DNA from: Zygaena filipendulae
Taxonomy: Eukaryota > Arthropoda > Insecta > Lepidoptera > Zygaenidae
DNA: 64,000 nt
NCBI GenBank assembly: GCA_907165275.2
Contig: OU015666.1
Coordinates: 2,634,001 to 2,698,000 of the forward strand
Reading direction: 5' to 3'
Position numbers and translations under genes: made by a program. Below are positions 56,701 through 64,000 of the stretch, one piece after another (positions within the stretch are counted from its first letter, which is position 1; the number at the start of each line of letters is the position of its first letter). The notes under the pieces were generated by a model that was not told the DNA's origin, did not search any database, and saw only the letters and a program-made list of their open reading frames with translations.

Positions 56701-57562
56701 ACTGCAACAGCAGCTATCAAGAGCCATTTGTGAGGTTTTAGATATGCAAAGAATCGCTTCCAATCAAATTTTGAACTGTCATCCTGAAGAGTAGGACTTC
56801 TTTGTATAATCCTCGTATTTTGTTGCACTTTGCAGAACACCAGCTCATTTTTGAAAGCCAATCGAGCTGCCAATCCTAAACTTAGTCCCGTACAAAACTT
56901 CCATGGACTACAAAACAATAATACACTGGACTTCGCACCCGGTTCGGTTACTTTTTTAACTCCCGTAAAATATCTATTGACTACGTTGGTTGGCTTTTTT
57001 ATTATGTTATTATTGAAACCTTTGTATTTTGTCGTGAGTAACCTGTTGAAATAGGTATTGTCAAATTTAAACTTTCTTTAGTTAAACATAAAAAGTTATT
57101 GTAAAAAATTTGAAAAAATTTGCAATATTTACCGCTGTCGCACCAATTGGCAAGAGTGAAAGCTATGAATTAAATGCCACATTATGCGAAAATTAATGCA
57201 GAGGCCAGAGAATTATTTCGTCTGCATTTTACAATATCTTTTAATTAAAGTTTTTAACCCGTATAATTGTAGGTATTTAGGTAAAATAATCCGTTTCACC
57301 GTTTGTGATTACATCAACTCGCTGCAAGTAGGTCTCACAACTGTCAATTAAGGCTGTCAGGTGCTGTCAGGAATCAGCTGTTGTCCAACCTGCGTTCAAA
57401 AACCACATTCAAGTCCACCCCAACACAGACGTTGCAGATTACAAACGCACAATATTACAATTACGTGATGGAGATAACAGATTAACTTACTTAATCCAAT
57501 TTCCATGTAACACATAGGTACTTACAGTATTTATTTCTTACCAGGCGGAAGCACTTCTTCAT
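44639..57562 (-). CDS. ABCB8: ABCB8, mitochondrial ATP-binding cassette half-transporter (14 exons)
   Basis: Joining 57562-57526, 57019-56703, 56238-56083, 55108-54963, 54703-54628, 54497-54357, 53954-53770, 53018-52841, 51323-51204, 50554-50451, 49547-49373, 48858-48680, 46617-46470 and 44734-44639 gives 685 codons plus TGA with every phase consistent and GT-AG introns. The N-terminus is basic and Ser/Asn-rich, fitting a mitochondrial presequence. Residues ~100-415 are a six-helix type-1 exporter membrane domain, then one nucleotide-binding domain: A-loop Y446, Walker [10 protein letters not shown] 472-480, Q-loop Q521, signature LSGGQ 577-581, Walker B with catalytic E602, D-loop SALD 605-608, H-loop H633. 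QTVQRS, [11 protein letters not shown] and the presence of one NBD point to ABCB8 (MITOSUR), an inner-membrane homodimer linked to mitochondrial K(ATP) conductance and iron handling; human ABCB8 is ~735 residues. ABCB10 is the alternative but fits less well. Exon 1 is the least certain part. Confidence 0.93.
44862..45205. mobile_element. TA-inserting MITE (complete copy) in ABCB8 intron 13
   Basis: 344 bp with nearly perfect ~27-bp inverted ends starting CAACGTGTTAATGAATTAAC and TA on both sides (44860-44861, 45206-45207). Non-coding. Same family as 42655-42969. Tc1/mariner-type MITE by its duplication. Confidence 0.85.
45313..45528 (+). repeat. SINE-like repeat copy in ABCB8 intron 13
   Basis: A well-kept member of the family: actaatattataaatatgc head, acgcaaaaacggctgaacg, cacgttgtcaggggtacag, catagggtactttttatccc, cgcgggaactccgaaatt, ending ccgcgggacacagctact. 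Just before it (45218-45265) is ggtgaaggaaaacatcgtga, a LINE-tail phrase. Confidence 0.7.
46010..46300 (+). repeat. Dispersed lepidopteran repeat with GGAC runs
   Basis: tttgttgttatagcggctaa, atttcaactgtcttactatc, catgagatacagcctggtga, gacggac repeats, then gtcccgttttccttttgg is a string I know from many lepidopteran genomic sequences. Non-coding. Its class is not clear to me. Confidence 0.5.
46318..46357. repeat. Long near-perfect palindrome
   Basis: CCAGTGTTGTTCATTTTT is followed immediately by AAAAATGAACAATACTGG with a single-base centre and one mismatch (GTGTT/AATAC), giving a ~18-bp stem hairpin 113 bp past the exon 13 donor. Confidence 0.8.
46470..46617 (-). CDS. ABCB8: ABCB8 exon 13 (D-loop and H-loop)
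   Basis: 148 bp, acceptor ttttcgcctag, donor GTGCGT. Contains SALD (with the split Ser), [13 protein letters not shown] with the switch His 633, and [10 protein letters not shown]. Confidence 0.95.
46675..47566. mobile_element. Non-autonomous DNA transposon with long TIRs in ABCB8 intron 12
   Basis: ~890 bp; left end CTGAGACGAAATAAAAAGTC and right end complement share >50 bp (…AAGACGGAG-GCTGT…, then GAGGCCG). The interior is AT-rich and non-coding. Its ends resemble those of the 52271-52507 hAT-type MITE, so it is probably the same group; the target duplication is no longer readable. Confidence 0.7.
47590..48137 (+). repeat. Tandem SINE-like copies in ABCB8 intron 12
   Basis: A first full copy (47590-47795, with a (GTCT)n tract near 47630) is followed by a second that starts again with tatactaatattataaaga at 47805. 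The second has its middle-to-end part doubled (cccggaattcccgcgggaac at 47944 and 48089), ending ccgcggggggttagctagta. Confidence 0.65.
48181..48666. mobile_element. MITE with GTATCGATAC repeats next to exon 12
   Basis: 486 bp with 15-bp inverted ends GGGATAAAACGATAC, flanked by similar 9-mers CAACCGTAC (48172-48180) and TAACCGTGC (48667-48675). The interior repeats TATCGATAC and AGTACT many times. Its end lies 13 bp inside intron 12, directly after the 5' splice site. Confidence 0.75.
48680..48858 (-). CDS. ABCB8: ABCB8 exon 12 (ABC signature and Walker B)
   Basis: 179 bp, acceptor tcggtccag, donor GTGGGC. Contains the signature [14 protein letters not shown] and Walker B IVILDEAT; the next residue (Ser 605) is split across the intron. 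A MITE begins 13 bp past the donor. Confidence 0.95.
48912..49029. mobile_element. Short foldback MITE in ABCB8 intron 11
   Basis: 118 bp, of which ~30 bp on each side pair: ctaagctaaaatgacgcgcc against ggcgcgccattttagtttag. The ~55-bp loop is unremarkable. Non-coding. Confidence 0.7.
49088..49308. repeat. 32-bp minisatellite in ABCB8 intron 11
   Basis: About seven units of the pattern acaactctgtggtctagaac + caacatacccat. The middle units are almost identical and the outer ones degenerate. It sits between exon 12 and exon 11. Confidence 0.9.
49373..49547 (-). CDS. ABCB8: ABCB8 exon 11 (Q-loop)
   Basis: 175 bp, acceptor cacccacag, donor GTATGC. Contains [22 protein letters not shown]-rich compared with its introns, as are exons 8, 12 and 13. 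Confidence 0.95.
49640..49859 (+). repeat. SINE-like repeat copy in ABCB8 intron 10
   Basis: Head actaatattataaatgtgaa, body cacgcaaaaacggctgaacg, tail accgcgggtgaaaccgcggg + cacagctagt. Interrupted near 49801 by ~23 extra bases (agcttagatcacaataattc). Confidence 0.7.
50025..50440. mobile_element. MITE abutting the exon 10 splice donor
   Basis: 416 bp with perfect 19-bp inverted ends AAGGGTGAACCCACACGTA. The interior is full of TGCGATGTGG / GTGGTTG strings and has several spurious ORFs. Its inner CCCACAC ends recall the MITE at 38860-39253. No clear target duplication. Confidence 0.85.
50451..50554 (-). CDS. ABCB8: ABCB8 exon 10 (Walker A)
   Basis: 104 bp, acceptor catatcgcag, donor GTGAGC. 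Contains [19 protein letters not shown] with the P-loop Lys 478. A MITE ends about 10 bp into the following intron. Confidence 0.95.
50693..50702. repeat. (AGAT)n microsatellite
   Basis: A short run of AGAT units around 50687-50704 in intron 9. Confidence 0.6.
50868..51178 (-). repeat. Dispersed repeat R, copy 2, in ABCB8 intron 9
   Basis: Inverted homologue of 42355-42654: cataacatttctttagttta, ccttaatatagatacattta, gcctatatcctgcacaaat, cactttcagagcatgagaag. It ends 25 bp before exon 9. Confidence 0.75.
51204..51323 (-). CDS. ABCB8: ABCB8 exon 9 (start of the nucleotide-binding domain)
   Basis: 120 bp, acceptor accttccag, donor GTGAGT. Encodes the linker and [18 protein letters not shown], with the adenine-stacking Tyr (residue 446). 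Confidence 0.94.
51835..51985. repeat. LINE 3'-end-like fragment in ABCB8 intron 8
   Basis: gcacatcgcggcacaaaaga + cggacttaatgccacattgg + catcctctttcagtcaacc is a 3'-terminal phrase of abundant lepidopteran non-LTR elements. Fragment only. Confidence 0.4.
52271..52507. mobile_element. hAT-type MITE with perfect 8-bp duplication in ABCB8 intron 8
   Basis: 237 bp, inverted ends CTCAGACCAAATAAAAACTA / complement, flanked by TTATACGT on both sides (52263-52270, 52508-52515). An 8-bp duplication is the hAT hallmark. Non-coding. Confidence 0.85.
52841..53018 (-). CDS. ABCB8: ABCB8 exon 8 (transmembrane helix 6)
   Basis: 178 bp, acceptor tttgtggtcag, donor GTGAGG. Encodes [16 protein letters not shown] and [15 protein letters not shown], the motifs that best separate ABCB8 from its paralogues. 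Confidence 0.94.
53041..53460 (+). repeat. SINE-like repeat in ABCB8 intron 7, split by an insertion
   Basis: The head (attataaatgcgaatgtgag, ttcacgtcttaacggctcaa) and the tail (gtcgatcatcatgaaatttt ... gccgcggggaacagctagtc) are separated by ~200 bp of unrelated sequence (53121-53318). Confidence 0.6.
53770..53954 (-). CDS. ABCB8: ABCB8 exon 7 (second intracellular loop, coupling helix)
   Basis: 185 bp, acceptor tttgcccgcag, donor GTGAGT. Encodes the [18 protein letters not shown] motif shared by half-transporters, then transmembrane helix 5. Confidence 0.94.
54080..54232 (+). repeat. Decayed SINE-like tail in ABCB8 intron 6
   Basis: tgggacaattccgctggaac + ttcgaaattaccacaggtga + aaccgagcgagacagctagt is the family tail with many changes. 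Confidence 0.5.
54357..54497 (-). CDS. ABCB8: ABCB8 exon 6 (transmembrane helices 3-4)
   Basis: 141 bp, in phase. Two hydrophobic helices, then the intracellular [10 protein letters not shown] motif. Donor GTACAA is weaker than the others. Confidence 0.92.
54628..54703 (-). CDS. ABCB8: ABCB8 exon 5
   Basis: 76 bp, acceptor tttttcag, donor GTAAGA. Completes the split Arg of LVNR, then [14 protein letters not shown], a signature typical of ABCB8 (VQEFKSSFK in vertebrates). Confidence 0.94.
54963..55108 (-). CDS. ABCB8: ABCB8 exon 4 (helix 2 and first intracellular loop)
   Basis: 146 bp, acceptor aatttctag, donor GTGAAC. Encodes [20 protein letters not shown] and the DIAFFD coupling-helix motif. 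Confidence 0.93.
55112..56080. other. ABCB8 intron 3, no further feature
   Basis: AT-rich, with short ORFs on both strands that match nothing I know. No inverted-repeat element recognised. Confidence 0.4.
56083..56238 (-). CDS. ABCB8: ABCB8 exon 3 (transmembrane helix 1 to 2)
   Basis: 156 bp, phase 0 on both sides, acceptor tttccag, donor GTGTGT. Encodes [20 protein letters not shown], the conserved helix of ABCB8-type exporters. Confidence 0.93.
56703..57019 (-). CDS. ABCB8: ABCB8 exon 2 (presequence to first membrane helix)
   Basis: 317 bp: the basic N-terminal region, then [16 protein letters not shown] and the start of the first transmembrane helix. Donor GTGAGT at 56702. The acceptor AAG before 57019 lacks a good pyrimidine tract; a better-looking acceptor (tttcaacag, before 57042) fits only a different, stop-containing frame. 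The frame is open through that stretch too, so the 5' boundary may move. Confidence 0.8.
57526..57562 (-). CDS. ABCB8: ABCB8 exon 1 (start codon, tentative)
   Basis: ATG at 57562-57560 opens [13 protein letters not shown] up to a strong donor GTAAGT (57525-57520). An earlier donor (GTAAGA at 57541) gives a frame that hits a stop. Only this donor combined with the acceptor before 57019 keeps the frame open, which is why I chose it. Confidence 0.5.
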
Positions 57563-57720
57563 TATTGTCGCGTCACCCAGTGGATGACGTTTCTAAGCGC
57601 ATCACTGGAGTCTACATACTACTGTCGTTTGTCAATGTCAGTCAGTGATTACTAGTGATGTACCTTATCCATTGGTACTTTATTAGTTATCGAAAAGTAA
57701 TAATTAATCGAATGTAATAG
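57563..57720 (-). promoter_or_regulatory. Probable ABCB8 upstream/promoter region
   Basis: The 160 bp upstream of the tentative ATG is less AT-rich than its surroundings and contains tgactgacattgacaaacga on the coding strand. No TATA box; the exact start site cannot be placed. Confidence 0.3.
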
Positions 57721-57989
57721 ATTTAATGTTAATTCTTAATCAATTTCTTAATCAATTACTTTATCAAATAAAAAAAATAAGAACAGATAACGCTTACCCC
57801 AGAAAGTTGAGCATTCACATCAAAATGATTACATTCTTTTCATTACACCAAAAGAAAGCAATAGGGTACTTGCATGAATTTTTTTTTTTTCAGTCTATTT
57901 TAAAGATATATGGCCTACTTAAACAAAGCAAGAAAAAGAAAAAAAATATATGCATAAATTAACGAAATAGAGCGTTTCAAAGTTCCTAC

Positions 57990-58330
57990 TTTAGACCTTA
58001 CCGCCGAAACGCGGAATGACGTCACTTGTTCAAAATTACGCCTTATTAATCTGTGATAGAAATGTCACTGTCGTATTGACAGGGTCATGTGACACTGACA
58101 GACAGATAACTTCAAAATCCAAAAGCGAAGTTAAGGTTGAACTGTGTCGATTTACTTCCAAAAGTTCCAGTAAAGAATCGAAATGCATCTTACCGATGCA
58201 TTTTAAAGTAAAAAACTTCAGAAAATGGAAAATATGCGTTGACTGTATGCACTTAGTTTCTTTTGCCTTCTCTGAAAGAGGTAAATGTTTCCTAAAAAAA
58301 TAAAAGTGACGTCATGTGTCAAGCTTGTCT
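57990..58330. other. Stretch bounded by TGACGTCA sites
   Basis: TGACGTCA occurs at 58017-58024 and again at 58307-58314. Between them lies a 95-codon ATG ORF (58016-58303) with Ser/Lys-rich, Cys-containing composition that I do not recognise. No proper TIRs found, so it may be a decayed element or simple intergenic DNA. Confidence 0.35.
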
Positions 58331-58719
58331 GTGATTGGTGTTTCGTTGCAACGTTCCGTTTTACAAAATTAAAAATTGAATATTTTGGAAACTATTGAAA
58401 TTTTTTTAGTAATTCTTTCACGATAACGCTTTTCTAAGGCTCTATTTTTGAAATATTGACACAATTTCTTATTATAAATTTCATTCAAACCCTATTGTTT
58501 TTCTGCATCACTATTATGAATGCATATTATTAATTATTAAAAAATATATTATAGTTATGTGCCTATGGACGTATCGAGCTCATTTTTAAATCATGCAAAT
58601 GGAGGAAGCCGATTCATATATCGATTGTTGAAATATTCATAATTGACATCAAAATATTCGAACTGCGCAACACTACTAAAAAGTGACAGGAGGACGTGAC
58701 CTGTCACGGATTTTTTGGC

Positions 58720-58750
58720 GGGAAATGGGAATCGTCATTTATTTTTAGTT
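58720..58750. promoter_or_regulatory. E2F-like site in a possible promoter
   Basis: TTTTTTGGCGGGAAATGGG matches the E2F consensus TTTSGCGCS/TTTGGCGGGAAA and sits within a slightly GC-richer block, about 20 bp before the ATG at 58751. Confidence 0.3.
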
Positions 58751-58799
58751 ATGTGGATTTTGTTGTTTCGTGGGAGTAGAACAGTAGGTAATAATAATA

Positions 58800-61545
58800 A
58801 CTGTATGAGATAATAATTTTCACACGGTGTTTTTTTATATCCACAAGAAAATATGACTATTGAATAGATTTTTTCGTTGTAGATTCTAGACATAATATTT
58901 TAGTTTTACCTACTTTCAAGATGTGAGTACCTTACCTAGGTACTGAGTTAGTCGCCTCTTAGGTCCTAGAGTGTCGCAATCGCAAAGGTACCTAGGTACT
59001 TTGAGAGTTGCGGAGGATCGAAAAAAAAATATGTAAAAATATGTCTGAATTAACTTTAGTCAAATGTGTTGGTATTTAATCGATATGAAATGAAATGAAA
59101 TAAACTTTATTCGTTACGACAACCGTTTCCTTTTTTTTATATGCAATAAAAAAAGGAGCACAACCAGCGATATCTAAATACGCATTTGACTATTTGTAAA
59201 TTAATTAAATTCAAATTATAATAACAGCGGACGATAGGGGTCGCCAAATAAGCGAATTTATTTTACCTACCCATAAAAAACGGATTCCCGTTTAACCCGG
59301 AATTCCCAAGGAACTCTTTATTAGGATGAACGTATATTCTAATCTCCATTTTCCATGACTGTGGTATATAAATTACTCGTAAGTCGTAACTACACAGCAA
59401 ATACCTATATAGCTATTTCTACGTAACTCAGGGGTAGGACTATAGGTACCGATACTGTAGCTTCCTTTTCTTTTGGTATAATTACTATACTCTTTGACTG
59501 TAGCTTCCTATGAGCAATGTGAAAACAGAATCTGATCAGTAGTTCTAGATAATATTACCCTCTACATTCTAAATTTACACTTACAAACATACAAACTTTA
59601 TATTTTTTATTTTTAAATATTAGTGCAGATTTAATTGCTGCAAGCAGAAAGAATATCCCACAGATGGTCAAGTGGCAAAATGCTAGGCACCCTGATTTAG
59701 GCGTCAATAAAATATCATTGTTCAATGCAAGTGGGGCGAGCTAAACGCAGTTATTTGTGTGTTTTTTTTTTATTTAATTTCATCCTGTACCTATTTAAAA
59801 CTCACAATAAAACCGTTTAACACAATTATAAAGTCTAAAGTAGTATAGGCAAATTATTTTTATTCCCTTTAAGTATGGTTTGGTAGAGATCGCATTTTAG
59901 TTGAAATTAGCTGTGCCCGGCGGTTTCACCCGCGTGAGTTTTGGGATCAGGAACCTTTGCGGACGCAGGCAGAACAACCCGCCAAAGTTACATCACAGTC
60001 GGACCAATGGTGTCGAAACGCGTAGAAGACAGACATATTATGTACAATCATTCATTTTTATTTATAAAGAAGATGTAATAGAGTATTAGGTTGGCCGCCC
60101 AAAAATCAGTAAAGTGCGAGTCGGACTCGCGTCTCGCTTAGATACCTACTATCAATGCATTGCATTCCTACAAAATTAAAGTTACGTAGGTATATTTGTA
60201 ACAGTGTACCTATACCAATTTTCAGCGGTGAGCGAATTATTGTTACTTATTATTTTTAAGCGACTTCCAAAAAGGAGGAGGTTCTATGTTCGATTGTATG
60301 TATGTTTTTTTTTATGATTTATTTTAGCAATGCAGCATATTTTGATGCAATGCAAGCTTATCGACATAAATTCGGATTGTGGGCATGCCCAAGGCTGCAG
60401 GATCCGCGCGTGCATAATGCGTCGGTACCTATTATGTCTTGAGACATGCGACTGTAGGCTCTTTAATAGATAGCCCACGCCTGAGGTGTATCGGCTGTTG
60501 TCTATAACATACTAAAACTGGACTAAAACCGTTAGATTTATCTACATTAGGCAGACATAACAAAAGACATGTATCGGTAATGTAATGACAGTCACAAAGT
60601 CCCAACCTCAGAAGAATAATTCTTCTGAGGTCCCAACCAATTATTATTTGTTATTTTGACCATATGGCTTTTATTGGGTGGCCACAAATTATTGAATGAC
60701 AAATATTTATCAATAACGGTAGCAAATATCTCCTAATACCGTAATTTATGGTTTGTTGGTGACACCCGAATATGCAAGCATTTAGTTAGCTAACCCTCCC
60801 ATTGTCTGCGACCAAATGGTGAAGGCGTGATGGCACAAAATCGCGTGGGATTATTATAATTTTATTGCCTGTATTAATGTGTTGGATTAAATTTAAAATT
60901 CCGTAATTTTACTATAAATTTCAATATGTTTCTGTGTGAACTAGTTATTATAATATCAATTTAATCATACACAGTCGGTATACGTAGGCGAGGTAGGTAA
61001 TGTGACTTCCTTCCAAAAAAGAAATGGGTACCTACTTAAATCTGACTTTGTTCACTTAATTTTTGACTTGGCAACCTTAAATTGTTTAAAATTTAATAAA
61101 TTTTCCTGCAATATTAGTATACCAATATATCATTAGATAATAACATGGACCAATTAAAATAATAATAAAAGGTCATCAAAAATTTATGACATGGATTAGA
61201 AATAAACCGGTTTTATATGAATAGGCATCTTAAATTTTCGTTTGCCACTTTAATTGATTGTGTATAATTACATTTTACGATCTTCTAGGTAAAATTAAAG
61301 TTATAGAAAAAAAAACATACCTACAGATCAAGAAGTCACCGTCGCTCCAAACAATGTTTGAATAATGATGAACATTGAACATTGCAATAAATACTTAATC
61401 CTATTTATGGGGACACTTGTTCCGCGCAAGTGTTTAATGAATCAGATTAAAGCGGCATCGATTTCTGGTTCATATCTATTCTATTGTCTGTGGAGCGCTA
61501 AAACTGACACCACGACACGTTTTGTGCAATATACCTATTATGTAG
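58800..61545. other. AT-rich intergenic or intronic DNA
   Basis: No supported gene. It contains a SINE-like fragment (59905-59955, cggcggtttcacccgcgtg, minus) and a common lepidopteran phrase at 60108-60135 (gtaaagtgcgagtcggactc). The inverted pair at 60590-60640 (gtcccaacctcagaagaata / attcttctgaggtcccaacc) forms a small hairpin. AATAAA is at 59803. Confidence 0.45.
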
Positions 61546-61550
61546 GAATA

Positions 61551-61868
61551 GGGATGTTGACGACTTTTGATTATTAAAATTCTAATTAGTTCGTCAGTTA
61601 GAAAATTAAAAATCATTAGACACGTATTTTTTTTTTTTCAAATAAATGAAAATACACAGAGATAAAGCGCATTAATGTTTAGGGTGGGGGCTCATGACGT
61701 CACTAACCGCTACAAGCCGCCATACAAACTGCACTGGTTAGTGACGTCACACGAAATTTCAACTCAATGTAGGTATCGCCGTTATTTTTTGATTACATAA
61801 ATAAATAAAATGTCCAATATTTTTTTTTATCTACAAGACGGACTAAAAAAAAAATTAGTCAAATAGCC
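61551..61868 (-). mobile_element. CRE-containing MITE, complete copy (minus)
   Basis: Starts GGGATGTTGAC and ends with the partial complement GTCAAATAGCC, with TA on both sides (61549-61550, 61869-61870). Inside are two TGACGTCA sites in opposite arms (61695 and 61742). Homologous to 63035-63355. Confidence 0.8.
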
Positions 61869-61870
61869 TA

Positions 61871-62750
61871 TTATGACGTACCTACTAGCTGTTCTTCTTC
61901 TTCTGTTAATTATGTTTGTCGGTTTGAACACGTGTCACGTAGGTAAACTCGGTGGTTCCTCTTGTCACGGTTTCTCCAAATCTTTGTTTTTAGTAATCAC
62001 TATAATCATCATAAAAATCTATTTATTTCCTATGGTTTTACAATCGTTTTGATTTGCCTATTATAAATCTATTTTTATTCCACCTAATTCTCTTGTTCTT
62101 AGGGTTTAATTTGGAAAAATATAGTTTGGAAAAATAGTATCTAGGAATTTTCAGTTTCAACAGTATCGGTTCTGCTTTGATAAGACTCGTTGCCTACTCT
62201 ATAAACTATTATAATTCCATTTTGACTTTTAGGCATTGATATTTTATAACGTATTTTTTACATCAATGCTTGTCGGTCAATTTATTTAAGTACCTATATT
62301 ACATATACTTTTTTCATCTCATATCTAGCCAACATTTTTGTTATGGTAGTATTTTTAGCGACATTTTATCACTCCAAACCAAATATCATCGCAGCTGGCA
62401 ATGACCACCCGTGACTAGCGCTGCCGCTGCTTGCATCCATCGCCTTTACATAACCAATTTACCACTGCAGTATATCAACTCTTATTTCAAACAAATAAGA
62501 TTTGAAATCCACTGAAGTTTCGGATGTGTTTAGTATTGTTCAAGTTGGGTGTTCTTTACCGCCGACAGATGGCGTAGTAGAGGCTAGTACAGTAATACCG
62601 CGGCAGCTCAGTCATAACGCTCTGTATGATTTTATTGATTGGGAACTGCTTGTGAATTAGATTTTTGACTGTGCCTAGACACCATTCTAAAAAAACATCG
62701 GAATAGGTAATTACCTATATTACGTTGCTCTTATATTTATTCCTAGCTGG
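61871..62750. other. AT-rich gene-free stretch
   Basis: No ORF, TIR element or recognised repeat. A (TTC)n run is at 61892-61905. Confidence 0.45.
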
Positions 62751-62752
62751 TC

Positions 62753-62963
62753 AACTAACTATTTCCTGCGGTTTCACCCACGTTAATTTCGGAGATCCCG
62801 CGGGAATCCCGAGATAAAAAGTACCCTATCTGTTATTCTGATGTATAAGCTATATTATTGTAAAGTTTTACTAAAATTCATTCAGTAGTTTTGCGTGAAA
62901 GAAAAACAAACATCCATACATCCATGCATACCTACAAGCTTTCGCGTTTATCCCTAATAGGAT
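62753..62963 (-). repeat. SINE-like repeat copy (minus)
   Basis: tgcggtttcacccacgttaa + tttcggagatcccgcgggaa + gagataaaaagtaccctatc + ttcattcagtagttttgcgt + tttcgcgtttatccctaata: complete in outline, minus orientation. Confidence 0.65.
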
Positions 62964-63034
62964 TAAAACATCATTCATCTTAATTTTAATCATCATACCA
63001 TTCGACGGATTCTGTTTTTTTATTGCTTTTAATA

Positions 63035-63355
63035 GGCATGTTGACTAATTTTTATTTTTTAGTCCGTCTTGTAGATTATTAAAAAATATTGTACACGTAT
63101 TTTTTCTTTTTTTACGTAATCAAAAAATAACGGCGATATATTGAGTTGAAATTTCGCGTGACGTCACTATTCTGACAGTTTGTATGGCGGATTTAGCGGT
63201 TAGTGACGTCACGACCCCCTCACCCTAAACTTTGATGCGCTTTATCTCTGTATATTTTAATTTATTTGAAAAAGCAAAAAATACGTGTTTGTTGTTTTTT
63301 TATTTTCTGACGGACTAATTAGAATTTTGATTTTCAAAAGTATAGTCCACATCCC
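63035..63355 (+). mobile_element. CRE-containing MITE, complete copy (plus)
   Basis: 321 bp from GGCATGTTGACTA to TAGTCCACATCCC, ends inverted to each other. It contains gtgacgtcactattctgaca and ggttagtgacgtcacgaccc, i.e. two palindromic TGACGTCA sites ~45 bp apart. Non-coding. Confidence 0.8.
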
Positions 63356-63359
63356 CATT

Positions 63360-64000
63360 TATAGATACTAAAAAGTAAGACACATTCACACACTCGTACC
63401 TAGACGTCATAAATTATGATTACATATTTTAACTATTTTAAAAAATACTAATAGGTAAGTATCAAAGAAATATTATTAGAATGTTAGATATCTCTGGGTC
63501 TATTATCCTGATAGGGAGATCAAACCCGCAACAGTCAGGTTACCAGGTTACTAGACCAACGGTAGACAACTGGTCAAATACTTTTTGACTAAATACCTAT
63601 ACCCCCTTTCCACTATAGTCGTGGTCATACTTCAGACAGACATACCACGAACGCTATACCGAGGAATTTGTTTTAAGTGCTTCCAATATCCCTCACGATC
63701 TCATAATCTTTTGAAACCACTTCAAAAACACATGACGTTGTGTAAATATTTACAATACGGCATGGCACCGTAATGTCTTAGTGCGGGGATTATGGGGTTT
63801 TTTATTGTGAGAATCTTGACGGCTATTGCTTTCGGCTGATGGTGCTACAACAACTGTTGTGTGGGGAAAGATTATAAAATTTATGATGATAATAATAATT
63901 AGATACTGCACCAAACTATGCACTATATAGATTTGCAGTGATGCTAGATGCTAGCCACATAACTGGCGCGTATAGATCACACGGCGTAGGTTCAAATCTC
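63360..64000. other. AT-rich gene-free stretch to the window end
   Basis: A 62-codon ORF (63585-63773) has no recognisable motif. No repeats or sites that I can support. Confidence 0.4.

Overview
The window reads as nuclear DNA of an insect, most likely a moth or butterfly (Lepidoptera). The reasons are low GC with short GC-rich patches, a 14-exon metazoan gene with ordinary GT-AG introns, and dense short transposon remnants. These include many copies of the repeat ending in the CCGCGG / ACAGCTAG tail that is characteristic of lepidopteran genomes. I see no bacterial features.

1-34450: a head-to-tail tandem array of a 3119-3120 bp unit. Eleven full copies and one partial copy are present, almost identical, and the array runs off the left edge. 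Each unit carries one intronless 311-codon gene. Its N-terminal ~115 residues match the occludin/ELL domain found at the C-terminus of the RNA polymerase II elongation factor ELL, followed by a ~190-residue Ser/Thr/Pro-rich tail ending in a basic cluster. Each unit also has a TATA box with an arthropod-type initiator upstream, an AATAAA plus U-rich element downstream, a 343-bp hAT-type miniature element, and two pieces of the lepidopteran SINE-like repeat. Copy 6 has a premature stop; the right-most copy shows edge decay.

34451-37893: the array ends at a decayed pogo/Tigger-type DNA transposon (TA target duplication, psq-type/CENP-B-like transposase remains) that has itself received a Tc1-type transposon (36194-37762).

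37894-44600: a gene-free repeat graveyard. It holds a LINE endonuclease fragment, a MITE with TATCGATA palindromes, a 25-bp palindromic minisatellite, an RTE-type reverse-transcriptase pseudogene, a probable solo LTR with TAAC duplications, two nested MITEs, and a LINE 3' end.

44639-57562 (minus strand): a complete, intact gene for the mitochondrial inner-membrane half-transporter ABCB8. I assembled 14 exons encoding 685 residues, with every splice phase matching. Its introns are packed with MITEs, SINE-like copies and a 32-bp minisatellite; two MITEs lie within about 15 bp of 5' splice sites.

57563-64000: probable upstream region of ABCB8, then intergenic or intronic AT-rich DNA with MITEs and repeat fragments and no gene I can support. 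One weak two-exon candidate is given as a finding.

The standout is the tandem amplification of an ELL-domain gene. No functional link between the array and ABCB8 is visible.
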